Source of the DNA: JAAYKT01 sp964408955
Lineage (GTDB): Bacteria > Bacillota > Clostridia > Lutisporales > Lutisporaceae
Length of the DNA stretch: 23,981 nucleotides
Reading direction: 5' to 3'
Assembly: GCA_964408955.1 (NCBI GenBank)
Contig: CAYPBK010000037.1
Span: 1 to 23,981, forward strand
The notes beneath the pieces are model-generated. The model did not search any database, was not told the origin of the DNA, and saw only the letters and a list, made by a program, of their open reading frames with translations. The stretch's first letter is position 1; each line of letters opens with the position of its first letter. Both the position numbers and the translations under genes were made by a program. This document shows, one piece after another, positions 8,743 through 15,459 of the stretch.

Positions 8743-9258
8743 TTATAATCTAAATTCTAAATCCCTGAATATTTTTTGCCTGATCTCTTCTTTAATCTCG
8801 TCTTTATCATTGTATTCTATTTCAACTTCTTTAGAAGTGATTTCTTCGTTATAATCAGCAATAACTTCAATTTTATATTTGCCCATGTTTATTCTAACGG
8901 GAATAGCAAAGATACATGATGCTCCGACAGTATGGTAGAATTCCTTTTGAAAAATCCATTCACCTTCGCTATAATCCTTATCTAATATTCCCCCTTTGGA
9001 AACAATGCTTTTTTCCTTAGCGGGTCTATACCAATATTTATTTATCGTTATATTCGTATTCTCAAAAGCGCTGCCGGCTACGGTTATATCCTTGTTATAA
9101 AATATCTTAGCCTCCGGACTGTCATCTTCATCATCAATGAAATTAAACACAAGAATATTACATTCATCCGCAGACACAACCGCCGAGATTAAAGGAAATA
9201 TAATCATGGAAAAAACCAGTATTGCAATTAATGCTTTAACAAATTTTTTATTTAACAT
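8743..9258 (-). CDS. Unrecognised secreted protein inside the wal operon
   Basis: I do not recognise this family. The 171-residue protein has a classical signal peptide: a basic MLNKKFVK start, a hydrophobic core at about 9-24, and a likely signal peptidase I site after VVSA (residue 30). The mature part of about 140 residues is acidic, looks beta-rich (alternating ITVAGSAFENTNITI and MGKYKIEVIADY), carries two cysteines (Cys33, Cys115) and ends in a charged helical tail. An Ig-like or PepSY-like beta fold is possible but not shown. GGAGGT lies 7 nt before ATG 9258; the TTG at 9273 is part of that site. It lies between walK and yycH, 19 bp ahead of the yycH start, behind a promoter carrying a perfect WalR box, so a role in the extracytoplasmic side of WalK signalling is a reasonable inference. 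Confidence 0.8.
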   Translation of the reverse strand: MLNKKFVKALIAILVFSMIIFPLISAVVSADECNILVFNFIDDEDDSPEAKIFYNKDITVAGSAFENTNITINKYWYRPAKEKSIVSKGGILDKDYSEGEWIFQKEFYHTVGASCIFAIPVRINMGKYKIEVIADYNEEITSKEVEIEYNDKDEIKEEIRQKIFRDLEFRL

Positions 9259-9296
9259 TGGACTTACCTCCAAAATATACCTTCTGTTTCAAGTCA

Positions 9297-9329
9297 ATTA
9301 TACAATACTATTATTACAAATATGTTACA
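9297..9329 (-). promoter_or_regulatory. WalR box and promoter ahead of the secreted protein-yycH-yycI
   Basis: Read on the minus strand, TGTAACATATTTGTAAT (9313-9329) fits the published WalR/YycF consensus TGTWAH-N5-TGTWAH at all 12 defined positions. A perfect TATAAT follows at 9297-9302, so the WalR box covers the -35 position, where no good TTGACA is present. That layout fits an activator-dependent promoter. It lies in the 77-bp gap after walK. Confidence 0.6.
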
Positions 9330-9335
9330 ATAATA

Positions 9336-11111
9336 TTAAGATAGGTTTACATCTTGAATGAGGGGTAATTTTATTGTAACCTCCGTCCCTTTTCCATATA
9401 CCGATTCTAAGTTAATACTCCCTTTATGGGCAACTACGATTTGTTTTGCAATAGATAGTCCCAGACCGGTACCGCCCATCGCGCGGGATCTTGCCTTATC
9501 AACTCTGTAGAATCTTTCAAAGAGCCTTACCTTATCTTCCTTAGGAACGCCTATCCCGTTATCCTTTACCTTTATACTAATATATTCATTATCTTTCGAA
9601 AGCTTTACTGTTATTTCACCTTTTTCGTGAGTATACTTAATTGAATTGCTAATTATATTTATAATAACCTGTTCTATTCTGTCCTTGTCCCCTATAATAG
9701 GCGGAATCTTCCCTGATACTTCCAATGCTACGCTTTGCTCTTTTTGCTTTAATGATATGTCCATCTTATAGATGCAATCGTTAACAATTTTCTCAATATC
9801 TATTTCCTTCATGTTTAGCTCTTCTCTGTCATAATCCAGCCTGGACAGCATCAATAAATCCTTAACCAGTCTTGTCATCCTATCGGATTCGCTTTCAATT
9901 ACCTCAATAAATTTATAGGACATCTCCTTATCATCTAAAGCTCCGTTAAGCAAAGTTTCCGCATAGCTTTTGATTGTAGTCAGAGGTGTTCGCAATTCAT
10001 GGGAAACATTAGCTACAAATTCCTTCCTCATCCTATCCAGATTTTCCTGCTCCGTAACATCTTGCAGCACTATTATGGCTCCGGCTATTTCATAGCGCTC
10101 ATTTTTAAAAGGCACAATGCTGACTCTTATAATTGAATCTCTTATACTTACAAAGCTGTCCTTTTCCTTTTCGTCATGAATAAGATTTTTAAGCTTCAAA
10201 TCTAAGCCCAGAATGCCTGTTATATCGTTAAAATGCCTACCCTCCACATCCTGCTCCTTAATTTTGAAAAGTTCAAATACAGCAGGATTTGTATGGAGAA
10301 TAATACCGTTCATATCGACAGCAATGATGCCATCCGTCATATAGGTTAAAATTGTTTCTATTTTGGATTTTTCATTGTACATTTCGTCAAGAGTACTCTT
10401 TAATCTTACGGTCATGTAATTAAACATTTCCGTCAACCGTCCAACTTCGTCATCAGACTTAACTGCAATAATATGACCAAAGTCACCTTTTGCCAGCTTT
10501 TCCGCTTGTGAGGTTACTTCCTTTATGGGACCGGTAATAGTTCTTGCCAGTATACTGCCCATGAGTATGGTAAAGCATATAGCTAAAATAGTTGCGCTGG
10601 TCAAAATATTTTTTATATTTACTATAGACTTATTAATCTGCGTCAAATCAGCATTTAAATATATAGCTCCCAACTGTTCATCGTTACCGGAAAACACCGG
10701 AAGGGCAATGCTTTTATAATTATTCTTTAAATCTATGGCACTATTATAATCCTTTACCACTTCACCTTTAAGTGCCCTGTCAATGATAAACCCGTCCTCT
10801 ATTGGGTCTCTCATTTCTCCCCCTTTATGGGCAAGATATCTCCCGTTTTTGTTAAAAACATATACGGAATGTATCTGATCCCCTTGACCGACAAACCAAT
10901 AATCTATAATATCCTGGACATTATAGACTCCAAGCATTTTATCCTTCAGCAAAAAAGCAAGATAATTGCCTTTAGGTACAATGCTATTTACCAGATTACT
11001 CACCTGGTCCTTTTCCACTGCTTGCACTATGTATAGCCCTATTATGGACATAGCCAGCCAGACTAAGAGAACATATATTATTACCAGCTTCCATTGGATG
11101 CTTTTTAACAT
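9336..11111 (-). CDS. walK: WalK sensor histidine kinase
   Basis: Membrane sensor kinase of the essential cell-wall two-component system WalRK. The 591-residue protein has TM1 at about 9-31 and an extracytoplasmic Cache-like sensor domain (about 32-165). TM2 is at about 168-189, HAMP at about 190-243, a PAS domain at about 250-350, and the HisKA H-box FVANVSHELRTPL carries phospho-acceptor His371. The HATPase domain has an N-box (about 481-493), DNGIG (517-521) and GGTGLGLS (546-553). This is the canonical WalK layout with a full extracytoplasmic domain, as in Bacillus rather than Streptococcus. AGGAGG lies 9 nt before ATG 11111. Only 3 bp separate it from the walR stop, so expression is coupled. 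Confidence 0.96.
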   Translation of the reverse strand: MLKSIQWKLVIIYVLLVWLAMSIIGLYIVQAVEKDQVSNLVNSIVPKGNYLAFLLKDKMLGVYNVQDIIDYWFVGQGDQIHSVYVFNKNGRYLAHKGGEMRDPIEDGFIIDRALKGEVVKDYNSAIDLKNNYKSIALPVFSGNDEQLGAIYLNADLTQINKSIVNIKNILTSATILAICFTILMGSILARTITGPIKEVTSQAEKLAKGDFGHIIAVKSDDEVGRLTEMFNYMTVRLKSTLDEMYNEKSKIETILTYMTDGIIAVDMNGIILHTNPAVFELFKIKEQDVEGRHFNDITGILGLDLKLKNLIHDEKEKDSFVSIRDSIIRVSIVPFKNERYEIAGAIIVLQDVTEQENLDRMRKEFVANVSHELRTPLTTIKSYAETLLNGALDDKEMSYKFIEVIESESDRMTRLVKDLLMLSRLDYDREELNMKEIDIEKIVNDCIYKMDISLKQKEQSVALEVSGKIPPIIGDKDRIEQVIINIISNSIKYTHEKGEITVKLSKDNEYISIKVKDNGIGVPKEDKVRLFERFYRVDKARSRAMGGTGLGLSIAKQIVVAHKGSINLESVYGKGTEVTIKLPLIQDVNLS

Positions 11112-11114
11112 TAA

Positions 11115-11810
11115 TTATACCCTCCTGAAATAATACCCTACGCCTCTCTTAGTTTGGACATATTTCGCATTGCTCGGGTCATCCTCAACCTTCTCCCTGA
11201 GCCTCCGAACAGTAACATCGACCGTCCTTACATCCCCGTAATATTCGTAGCCCCACACTTCTTCCAAAAGGGTTTCTCTTGAAAAAACTTGTTCTGCCCT
11301 AAGAGCTAAATATTTCAGAAGTTCAAACTCTCTAAGGGTGAGTTCAATAACCTTGTCAAATTTTCTTATCTCATATCTGTTTAAATCGATTATCAAATTT
11401 CCTGATTTAATAAGCTGACCTGAACCGTTCATCCCGTTGTTTTGGAAGCTCACTCTTCTTATATTGGCTTTAACCCTTGCCAGAAGCTCTCTGACACTAA
11501 AAGGCTTAGTCATATAATCATCAGCGCCAAGCTCCAGTCCCAGAACTTTGTCCACCTCTTCTTCCTTTGCCGTAAGCATAATAATAGGTGTGCTAATGTT
11601 CTCCCTTAGCTTCTTACATACTGTAAACCCATCCATAATTGGTAGCATTATATCCAATATGATTAGCTCCGGTTTATGCTCATATGTAGCATCAATGGCT
11701 TGCTGCCCGTCCTCGGCAACAAAAACTTTGTAGCCTTCTTTTTCCAAATTATATTTTATTATATCGGCTATGGGCTTCTCGTCATCTACAACTAAAATTC
11801 TATTACTCAA
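11115..11810 (-). CDS. walR: WalR response regulator, OmpR/PhoB family
   Basis: DNA-binding regulator that controls autolysins and other cell-wall genes when phosphorylated by WalK. The receiver domain has the acidic pair DD in RILVVDDEKPIADI, the phospho-acceptor Asp in LIILDIMLP (residue 53 from this start) and the conserved Lys in MTKPF. The C-terminal winged helix includes EVWGYEYYGDVRTVDVTVRRLR and ends at KRGVGYYFRRV. I chose TTG 11810: GAGGGG is 8 nt upstream of it but only 2 nt from the in-frame ATG 11816, and the TTG start leaves the usual four residues before ILVVDDE. It is the first gene of the wal operon. Confidence 0.95.
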   Translation of the reverse strand: MSNRILVVDDEKPIADIIKYNLEKEGYKVFVAEDGQQAIDATYEHKPELIILDIMLPIMDGFTVCKKLRENISTPIIMLTAKEEEVDKVLGLELGADDYMTKPFSVRELLARVKANIRRVSFQNNGMNGSGQLIKSGNLIIDLNRYEIRKFDKVIELTLREFELLKYLALRAEQVFSRETLLEEVWGYEYYGDVRTVDVTVRRLREKVEDDPSNAKYVQTKRGVGYYFRRV

Positions 11811-11833
11811 TCTCATTACCCCTCTTTACAATT

Positions 11834-11862
11834 TTTATTCCAAGAAATTCTCTTTTTGACAA
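11834..11862 (-). promoter_or_regulatory. Candidate walR promoter
   Basis: On the minus strand TTGTCA (11857-11862), a 17-bp spacer and AATAAA (11834-11839) lie about 24 bp upstream of the walR start. The -35 is good and the -10 is weak. No WalR box is visible here. Confidence 0.4.
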
Positions 11863-12438
11863 ATCAAAATACTTTATATTTTATTTTAAGCAATACTACC
11901 AGATATTTCAAGCACACCTTCGCCCGGCTACCCTAACGTTTCTCCATTTTATAAGCGTTTTTCCCACAGAAGAATCTTTGATTTAATTCTCTTTGAGAAT
12001 ATATTCTACAATAATATCGTTTAACCTTCAAAATAACTCATATTTAAAAAACCATTACTGTTCAGACAGGACTGTAGCTTGCCATTGATTTTTATATTTC
12101 AGATTATTAATATTTGATAAAGATTGCATTGTGGAGAGGCTTAGAATCTGTTAGCGCAGTGGAGGATTAGTTGCGTCAACTGTTTGAGCGAAGCGAGTTT
12201 TGGCGCAACCCGCAACAAGCTTACAGATTATTAGCCTTGGAACTCCTGCAATCGTATCAAATATAATAAGCGATATTGTAACTATAGTTATATATAAACA
12301 ATAATTAGAACTTTTCTACTATATAAAATAGCACTTTTTATGCATTTTATTGTATATTATTATAGAATATAATAATAAATGGCAGTAAATTTGTTTCATA
12401 AATTATTAATGTGTCCCCCCGGATGCAAGAAAATGGAT
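11863..12438. other. Long non-coding gap upstream of walR
   Basis: About 575 bp without a gene. It holds the large palindrome at 12104-12269 and AT-rich flanks at 12270-12410. A G/C patch near 11915-11935, read on the minus strand, contains GTAGCCGGG. I compared that patch with the 3' part of c-di-GMP-I riboswitches, but the rest of that aptamer is absent. Nothing else is recognised. Confidence 0.5.
12104..12269. repeat. Large imperfect palindrome, possible MITE-like repeat
   Basis: The two halves pair along most of their length. Outer arms read TATTTGATAaaGATTGCA (12111-12128) and, on the opposite strand, TATTTGATAcGATTGCA (12247-12263), with TTATTA extending them outward. Further in, GGAG, then GGCTTAGAATCTGTTAGC (12139-12156), pairs with 15 of 18 bases of 12219-12236. 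The centre has GTTGCG/CGCAAC around GAGCGAAGCGAG. It contains no ORF and is markedly more GC-rich than its flanks. A non-autonomous mobile repeat is likely by structure, but no target-site duplication is clear. Confidence 0.6.
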
Positions 12439-12465
12439 TTAGGAGTTCGCTCTTATATCCATTTT
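12427..12465 (-). terminator. Weak hairpin at the 3' end of the metalloprotease gene
   Basis: On the minus strand AAAATGGAT and ATCCATTTT pair as 9 bp across the stop codon and run into TTTTCTT. The stem is AT-rich and the U-tract is part of it, so termination would be inefficient. Confidence 0.3.
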
Positions 12466-13254
12466 CATTTTATCCAAGGTTTTCTTATATATATTCGAAA
12501 ACCCATCCTCCATATTCTTACCTTTGCCCAATTCCTTTAACAGCTCCAAAACCTTATCCCTTTTGCCTTCCTCATACATGCTTTCAACTATGATATAGGA
12601 CTCTTTGTAAGCTTGTACCGGATCTAAGAAGGAAAAACAATTTCTTAGCTCCTCCATGGTGTATTCCTTTTCTATTACCAAATCTTCTCCCCACCGAACA
12701 CCATAATTCAAATACTCCTGGTAAAGGGCAAGTCCTTCCGTAAACCAAATCTCTATATTGCCGCCTGTTATTTCATCCACAATATTATGGACATATTCAT
12801 GTAGTAAGGGACCATTCTTTTCATATTCCTCCATCTCCATATTAAAAACTCCCGGTGCTATTAAGTGAATCACTCCCATATAATATAGCCCCATTACTGT
12901 TTGACCCTCCAAGGATTTATTCTGTTCCCAAAAATCGTCCAAACTACCGTAAATAATCACAGGGGTTTTTTTACTTGGATAATAATCAAACTCCTTACCA
13001 GCCATATAATAGATTTTTTCCAGCCTTGTCCCAAAATCCTCTGTCATGCTGTCCTCTACGCCTCTTCCGTCAATGATAAAATGATCAGTCTCATATAAGC
13101 TCTCCTTATCATAGGGTTTAACACTGCTATAGTAATTAATTACTTTTAGTGCTTTATATCCTTTTACTTTAACATTATTATATAAAGGACCTTGTCCAAT
13201 AAATAATAATGACATTAATGCAATGAGGACAAATATAGTTAGTTTTTTCTTCAT
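12439..13254 (-). CDS. Membrane-anchored metalloprotease, peptidase MA-like (gluzincin)
   Basis: A 271-residue predicted zinc peptidase exposed on the outer face of the membrane. It starts MKKKLTIF with a hydrophobic helix at about residues 5-22 (anchor or uncleaved signal). The catalytic HEYVH lies at residues 152-156 and the third zinc ligand is Glu173 in WFTEGLALY, giving the HExxH-17-E gluzincin pattern. Substrate is unknown. ATG 13254 is chosen because GAGGAG is 9 nt upstream; the longer frame to 13311 would run through a terminator hairpin and has no ribosome site. It lies upstream of, and probably separate from, the wal operon. Confidence 0.85.
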   Translation of the reverse strand: MKKKLTIFVLIALMSLLFIGQGPLYNNVKVKGYKALKVINYYSSVKPYDKESLYETDHFIIDGRGVEDSMTEDFGTRLEKIYYMAGKEFDYYPSKKTPVIIYGSLDDFWEQNKSLEGQTVMGLYYMGVIHLIAPGVFNMEMEEYEKNGPLLHEYVHNIVDEITGGNIEIWFTEGLALYQEYLNYGVRWGEDLVIEKEYTMEELRNCFSFLDPVQAYKESYIIVESMYEEGKRDKVLELLKELGKGKNMEDGFSNIYKKTLDKMKMDIRANS

Positions 13255-13274
13255 ATCTGTAATCTCCTCTCCCG

Positions 13275-13308
13275 GAAAAAATACAACCCCGTGAAAAATC
13301 GACAGGGT
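13275..13308 (-). terminator. Terminator or attenuator hairpin upstream of the metalloprotease gene
   Basis: Minus strand: ACCCTG pairs with the CACGGGGT side over 6 bp (stem-loop 13286-13308), then TGTATTTTTTCC. It either ends the fmdB-like transcript or, if the protease promoter lies near 13367, sits in the protease leader as an attenuator. Confidence 0.45.
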
Positions 13309-13404
13309 CAATCCTTATTTCTGTTGGAATATAGCTCTTTTAAGCCAATCAATGGACTACAGATACATTATATATTAATTTTATGTTAACTTCATTGGTA
13401 TTTT

Positions 13405-13602
13405 CTAGCTGCATCCGCTGCATCCCCCGCAGGAACCGCTGCAGCTGCTTCCTCCTTTACTGCTGCCGCATTTGCCTTCAAACACTTGAATTATATTTTT
13501 ACTCCCGCATTTAGGGCATTTAATTTTATCCCTCTCTGATATTCTCACTATTTCAAAAAATTTTTCTTCACAGTCCATACATTTAAAATCTATAACCGCC
13601 AT
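13405..13602 (-). CDS. FmdB-type zinc-ribbon small protein
   Basis: A 65-residue protein with two CxxC knuckles (Cys8/Cys11 and Cys29/Cys32) forming the FmdB/CxxC_CxxC_SSSS zinc ribbon, followed by FEGKCG and a Gly/Ser/Cys-rich tail with five more cysteines (45, 54, 58, 61, 64). The family was named for a putative regulator of formamidase/amidase genes, but its general role is unknown; zinc binding is inferred from the spacing. AGGAGG lies 7 nt before the ATG. It has its own likely promoter at 13641-13670 and lies downstream of the M23 gene terminator, so it is probably monocistronic. Confidence 0.9.
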   Translation of the reverse strand: MAVIDFKCMDCEEKFFEIVRISERDKIKCPKCGSKNIIQVFEGKCGSSKGGSSCSGSCGGCSGCS

Positions 13603-13640
13603 TTTATATCCTCCTGAACTTTATTGAATATCCTTATAAT

Positions 13641-13670
13641 ATTATAAAAAATTCACAATCTATTAATCAA
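13641..13670 (-). promoter_or_regulatory. Promoter of the FmdB-like gene
   Basis: Minus strand: TTGATT (13665-13670), an 18-bp spacer and a perfect TATAAT (13641-13646), 39 bp upstream of the ATG. Confidence 0.5.
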
Positions 13671-13730
13671 GTTATATTATACTCTTTAATATATAATATT
13701 CAAAAATTTTTCAATTCAGATCTGGGATGA

Positions 13731-13759
13731 AAGAAAAAAATAGAGGACACAGTATCCTC
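13731..13759 (-). terminator. Rho-independent terminator downstream of the M23 peptidase gene
   Basis: On the minus strand GAGGATA and TGTCCTC form a 7-bp stem (one G-U pair) with a 3-nt loop (13743-13759), followed by TATTTTTTTCTTT. It is the best intrinsic terminator in the window. Confidence 0.8.
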
Positions 13760-13783
13760 ACTAGCGGGATACAATATGCCTCC

Positions 13784-13852
13784 GGCGAAATATATGCCGC
13801 GCAATATTTTTGACTGAGTCAAAAATTCACACGGCTGATTATATCGCGCAAT
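13784..13852. repeat. Nested palindrome downstream of the M23 gene
   Basis: The core ATTTTTGAC-tga-GTCAAAAAT (13806-13826) is a perfect 9-bp stem. GCCG (13796-13799) and CGGC (13832-13835) enclose it, and ATATA plus GCG tracts continue the symmetry outward. CGCGCAAT also occurs twice as a direct repeat (13798-13805, 13845-13852). The T/A order of the stem is wrong for a terminator. It could be a dispersed repeat or a 3' UTR structure. Confidence 0.5.
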
Positions 13853-13880
13853 TTCTTTTAAATTATTAATATAATATTCT

Positions 13881-15374
13881 CTATAAATAATTATACGGGT
13901 TAACAGGTGTCCCGTTTTTCCTGATTTCAAAATGAAGATGGGGTCCTGTGCTTCTGCCGGTATTTCCCACAGCACCGATTACCTGACCTTTATATACTTT
14001 ATCTCCCACCTTGACACTATAGCTGCTCAAATGTCCATACCAGGACTGCAAATTACCTCCATGATCGATTTTAATCAGCTTACCATAGGTACTATAGGTT
14101 CCAACATATATTACTTTGCCTCCGTCTGAGGCTTTAACAGGTGTGCCTATGGGCGCCCCTATATCTATGCCATCATGGTGCCTACCTTTTCTCATCCCGA
14201 ATCTTGAGGTTAAGCTCCCTCTCGTCGGCGTTGAAAAAGTACCTGTTCCAATCTTTGGAGGAGGGTCCTTAGTTCCTTTGACAAGTATTTGCTCCTTTGG
14301 ATTCTTTATAACTTTTTCTTCTAATATCTCTCTATCTGTTTCCATTCCGTTTACTTTTGTAATAGTAGCGAGAACTTCTTTTTCTCCGTACTCGCCTTTG
14401 ACTCTTACTGAGGTCTGATCCTTATATAGACTATCACTATATTCCAACTTTTGTTCAAACTGAATTTTATCTATATAGGTTGCTTCCTCAACAGTTTTAA
14501 CATTAATCAGAGGCTTGGGTACTATGAGGTTTAGCTCCTGTCCTATCTTTATTCTCTCCGGATTAGCATCCGGGTTGGCTTTAATGAGCTCGTCTACAGT
14601 AATATTATATTTCCTGGATATCGCCCAAAAGCTTTCTCCAGACACAACCTTATGTATTTTCGTTTCGTTTGTACCGTTTATTATAAAAACTTCTGCTTCT
14701 TCAACGCTTGTCACCGTTGTAAAATCGCCAAATTCCTCTTTTATTTCAACATTTTCGTCAAAGCTTATTTCCTTTAACCCTTCCCTATCTACACTTTTTA
14801 AATAATTTTCCTTTACATCCTCTAATACCTTTTCTGCTTCTTCCTTTGTCTTAAAAACTGCTATTGCATTAGAATTGGAATATATTATATAGGATTTAAC
14901 CTTATAGTCCAAATGCTTCTTTATTTGGCTTTCAAGAGCAGAACCCTCTAAAAGTTCTTTTTTCGATGACCTTATCTTCGTATATGTAGGCTCGGCATTA
15001 AACGCAACAGTTGTCTCATAGTCCTTCTCAAGCTGCTTTTTAATGCTTTCTACCGCATCCATGCCGATTTTTTTACTCTTCACTTTAGCTATTACTGAGT
15101 CATTAATAGTTACAGAATAAGAGTTTTTAGCAAAAATCAAATAAAACAAAGAAATAAATATGACCACCAATACGGCGCTGGCAATAAATCTCCTGTTGTT
15201 TACAATCTTTAAGTTTAAGGATGGCTTTTTTATGTAAAGTTTTTTATTATTTATATTTGCTTTTTTTATGTAGGATTTTAATTTTTTTAAGCAATCAAGG
15301 GTCTTGGTACTAAAGCTTTTAGTGCTGTTTACAAGCTTATTAAAAAGGCTTTCATCACTGCCGCTTCCTTCCAT
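13881..15374 (-). CDS. Membrane-anchored peptidoglycan hydrolase: LysM, G5, peptidase M23
   Basis: A 497-residue envelope endopeptidase predicted to cut peptide cross-links. Order of parts: a basic cytoplasmic N-terminus of about 60 residues, a membrane helix at 63-82, a variable region, LysM at about 241-286 (VSGESFWAISRKYNITVDEL), G5 at about 291-368, and a C-terminal LytM/M23 domain at about 385-495. The zinc and catalytic residues are present: His400 and Asp404 in HHDGIDIG, His448 in WYGHLS, and His479/His481 in GPHLHFE, so it should be active. ATG 15374 is chosen because AAGGGAG is 8 nt upstream; ATG 15392 has no site. It lies where gyrA often follows gyrB. A promoter at 15405-15433 and a strong terminator suggest a monocistronic unit. 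Confidence 0.94.
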   Translation of the reverse strand: MEGSGSDESLFNKLVNSTKSFSTKTLDCLKKLKSYIKKANINNKKLYIKKPSLNLKIVNNRRFIASAVLVVIFISLFYLIFAKNSYSVTINDSVIAKVKSKKIGMDAVESIKKQLEKDYETTVAFNAEPTYTKIRSSKKELLEGSALESQIKKHLDYKVKSYIIYSNSNAIAVFKTKEEAEKVLEDVKENYLKSVDREGLKEISFDENVEIKEEFGDFTTVTSVEEAEVFIINGTNETKIHKVVSGESFWAISRKYNITVDELIKANPDANPERIKIGQELNLIVPKPLINVKTVEEATYIDKIQFEQKLEYSDSLYKDQTSVRVKGEYGEKEVLATITKVNGMETDREILEEKVIKNPKEQILVKGTKDPPPKIGTGTFSTPTRGSLTSRFGMRKGRHHDGIDIGAPIGTPVKASDGGKVIYVGTYSTYGKLIKIDHGGNLQSWYGHLSSYSVKVGDKVYKGQVIGAVGNTGRSTGPHLHFEIRKNGTPVNPYNYL

Positions 15375-15404
15375 CAATACATCTCCCTTCATAAAGCTTA
15401 TTCT

Positions 15405-15433
15405 ATTTTATACTACATTACTTTTTAATTCAA
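15405..15433 (-). promoter_or_regulatory. Promoter of the M23 peptidase gene
   Basis: Minus strand: TTGAAT (15428-15433), a 17-bp spacer and TAAAAT (15405-15410). A WalR-box-like sequence lies 11 bp upstream of the -35 at 15444-15460, in the opposite orientation. Confidence 0.5.
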
Positions 15434-15459
15434 TAAAAAATATTGTAACTTTTGTGTAT

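Noticed and set aside
11910..11990. Possible c-di-GMP or c-di-AMP riboswitch upstream of walR (GTAGCCGGG on the minus strand)
   Set aside because: The other conserved blocks and the paired helices of those aptamers are missing.
13806..13826. The 9-bp stem ATTTTTGAC/GTCAAAAAT as a terminator
   Set aside because: On both strands the T-run is on the 5' side and the A-run on the 3' side, the reverse of an intrinsic terminator.
13700..13975. 91-codon minus-strand open frame over the M23 3' end and the following gap
   Set aside because: It overlaps the M23 coding end and runs through the palindrome and terminator, and has no ribosome site.
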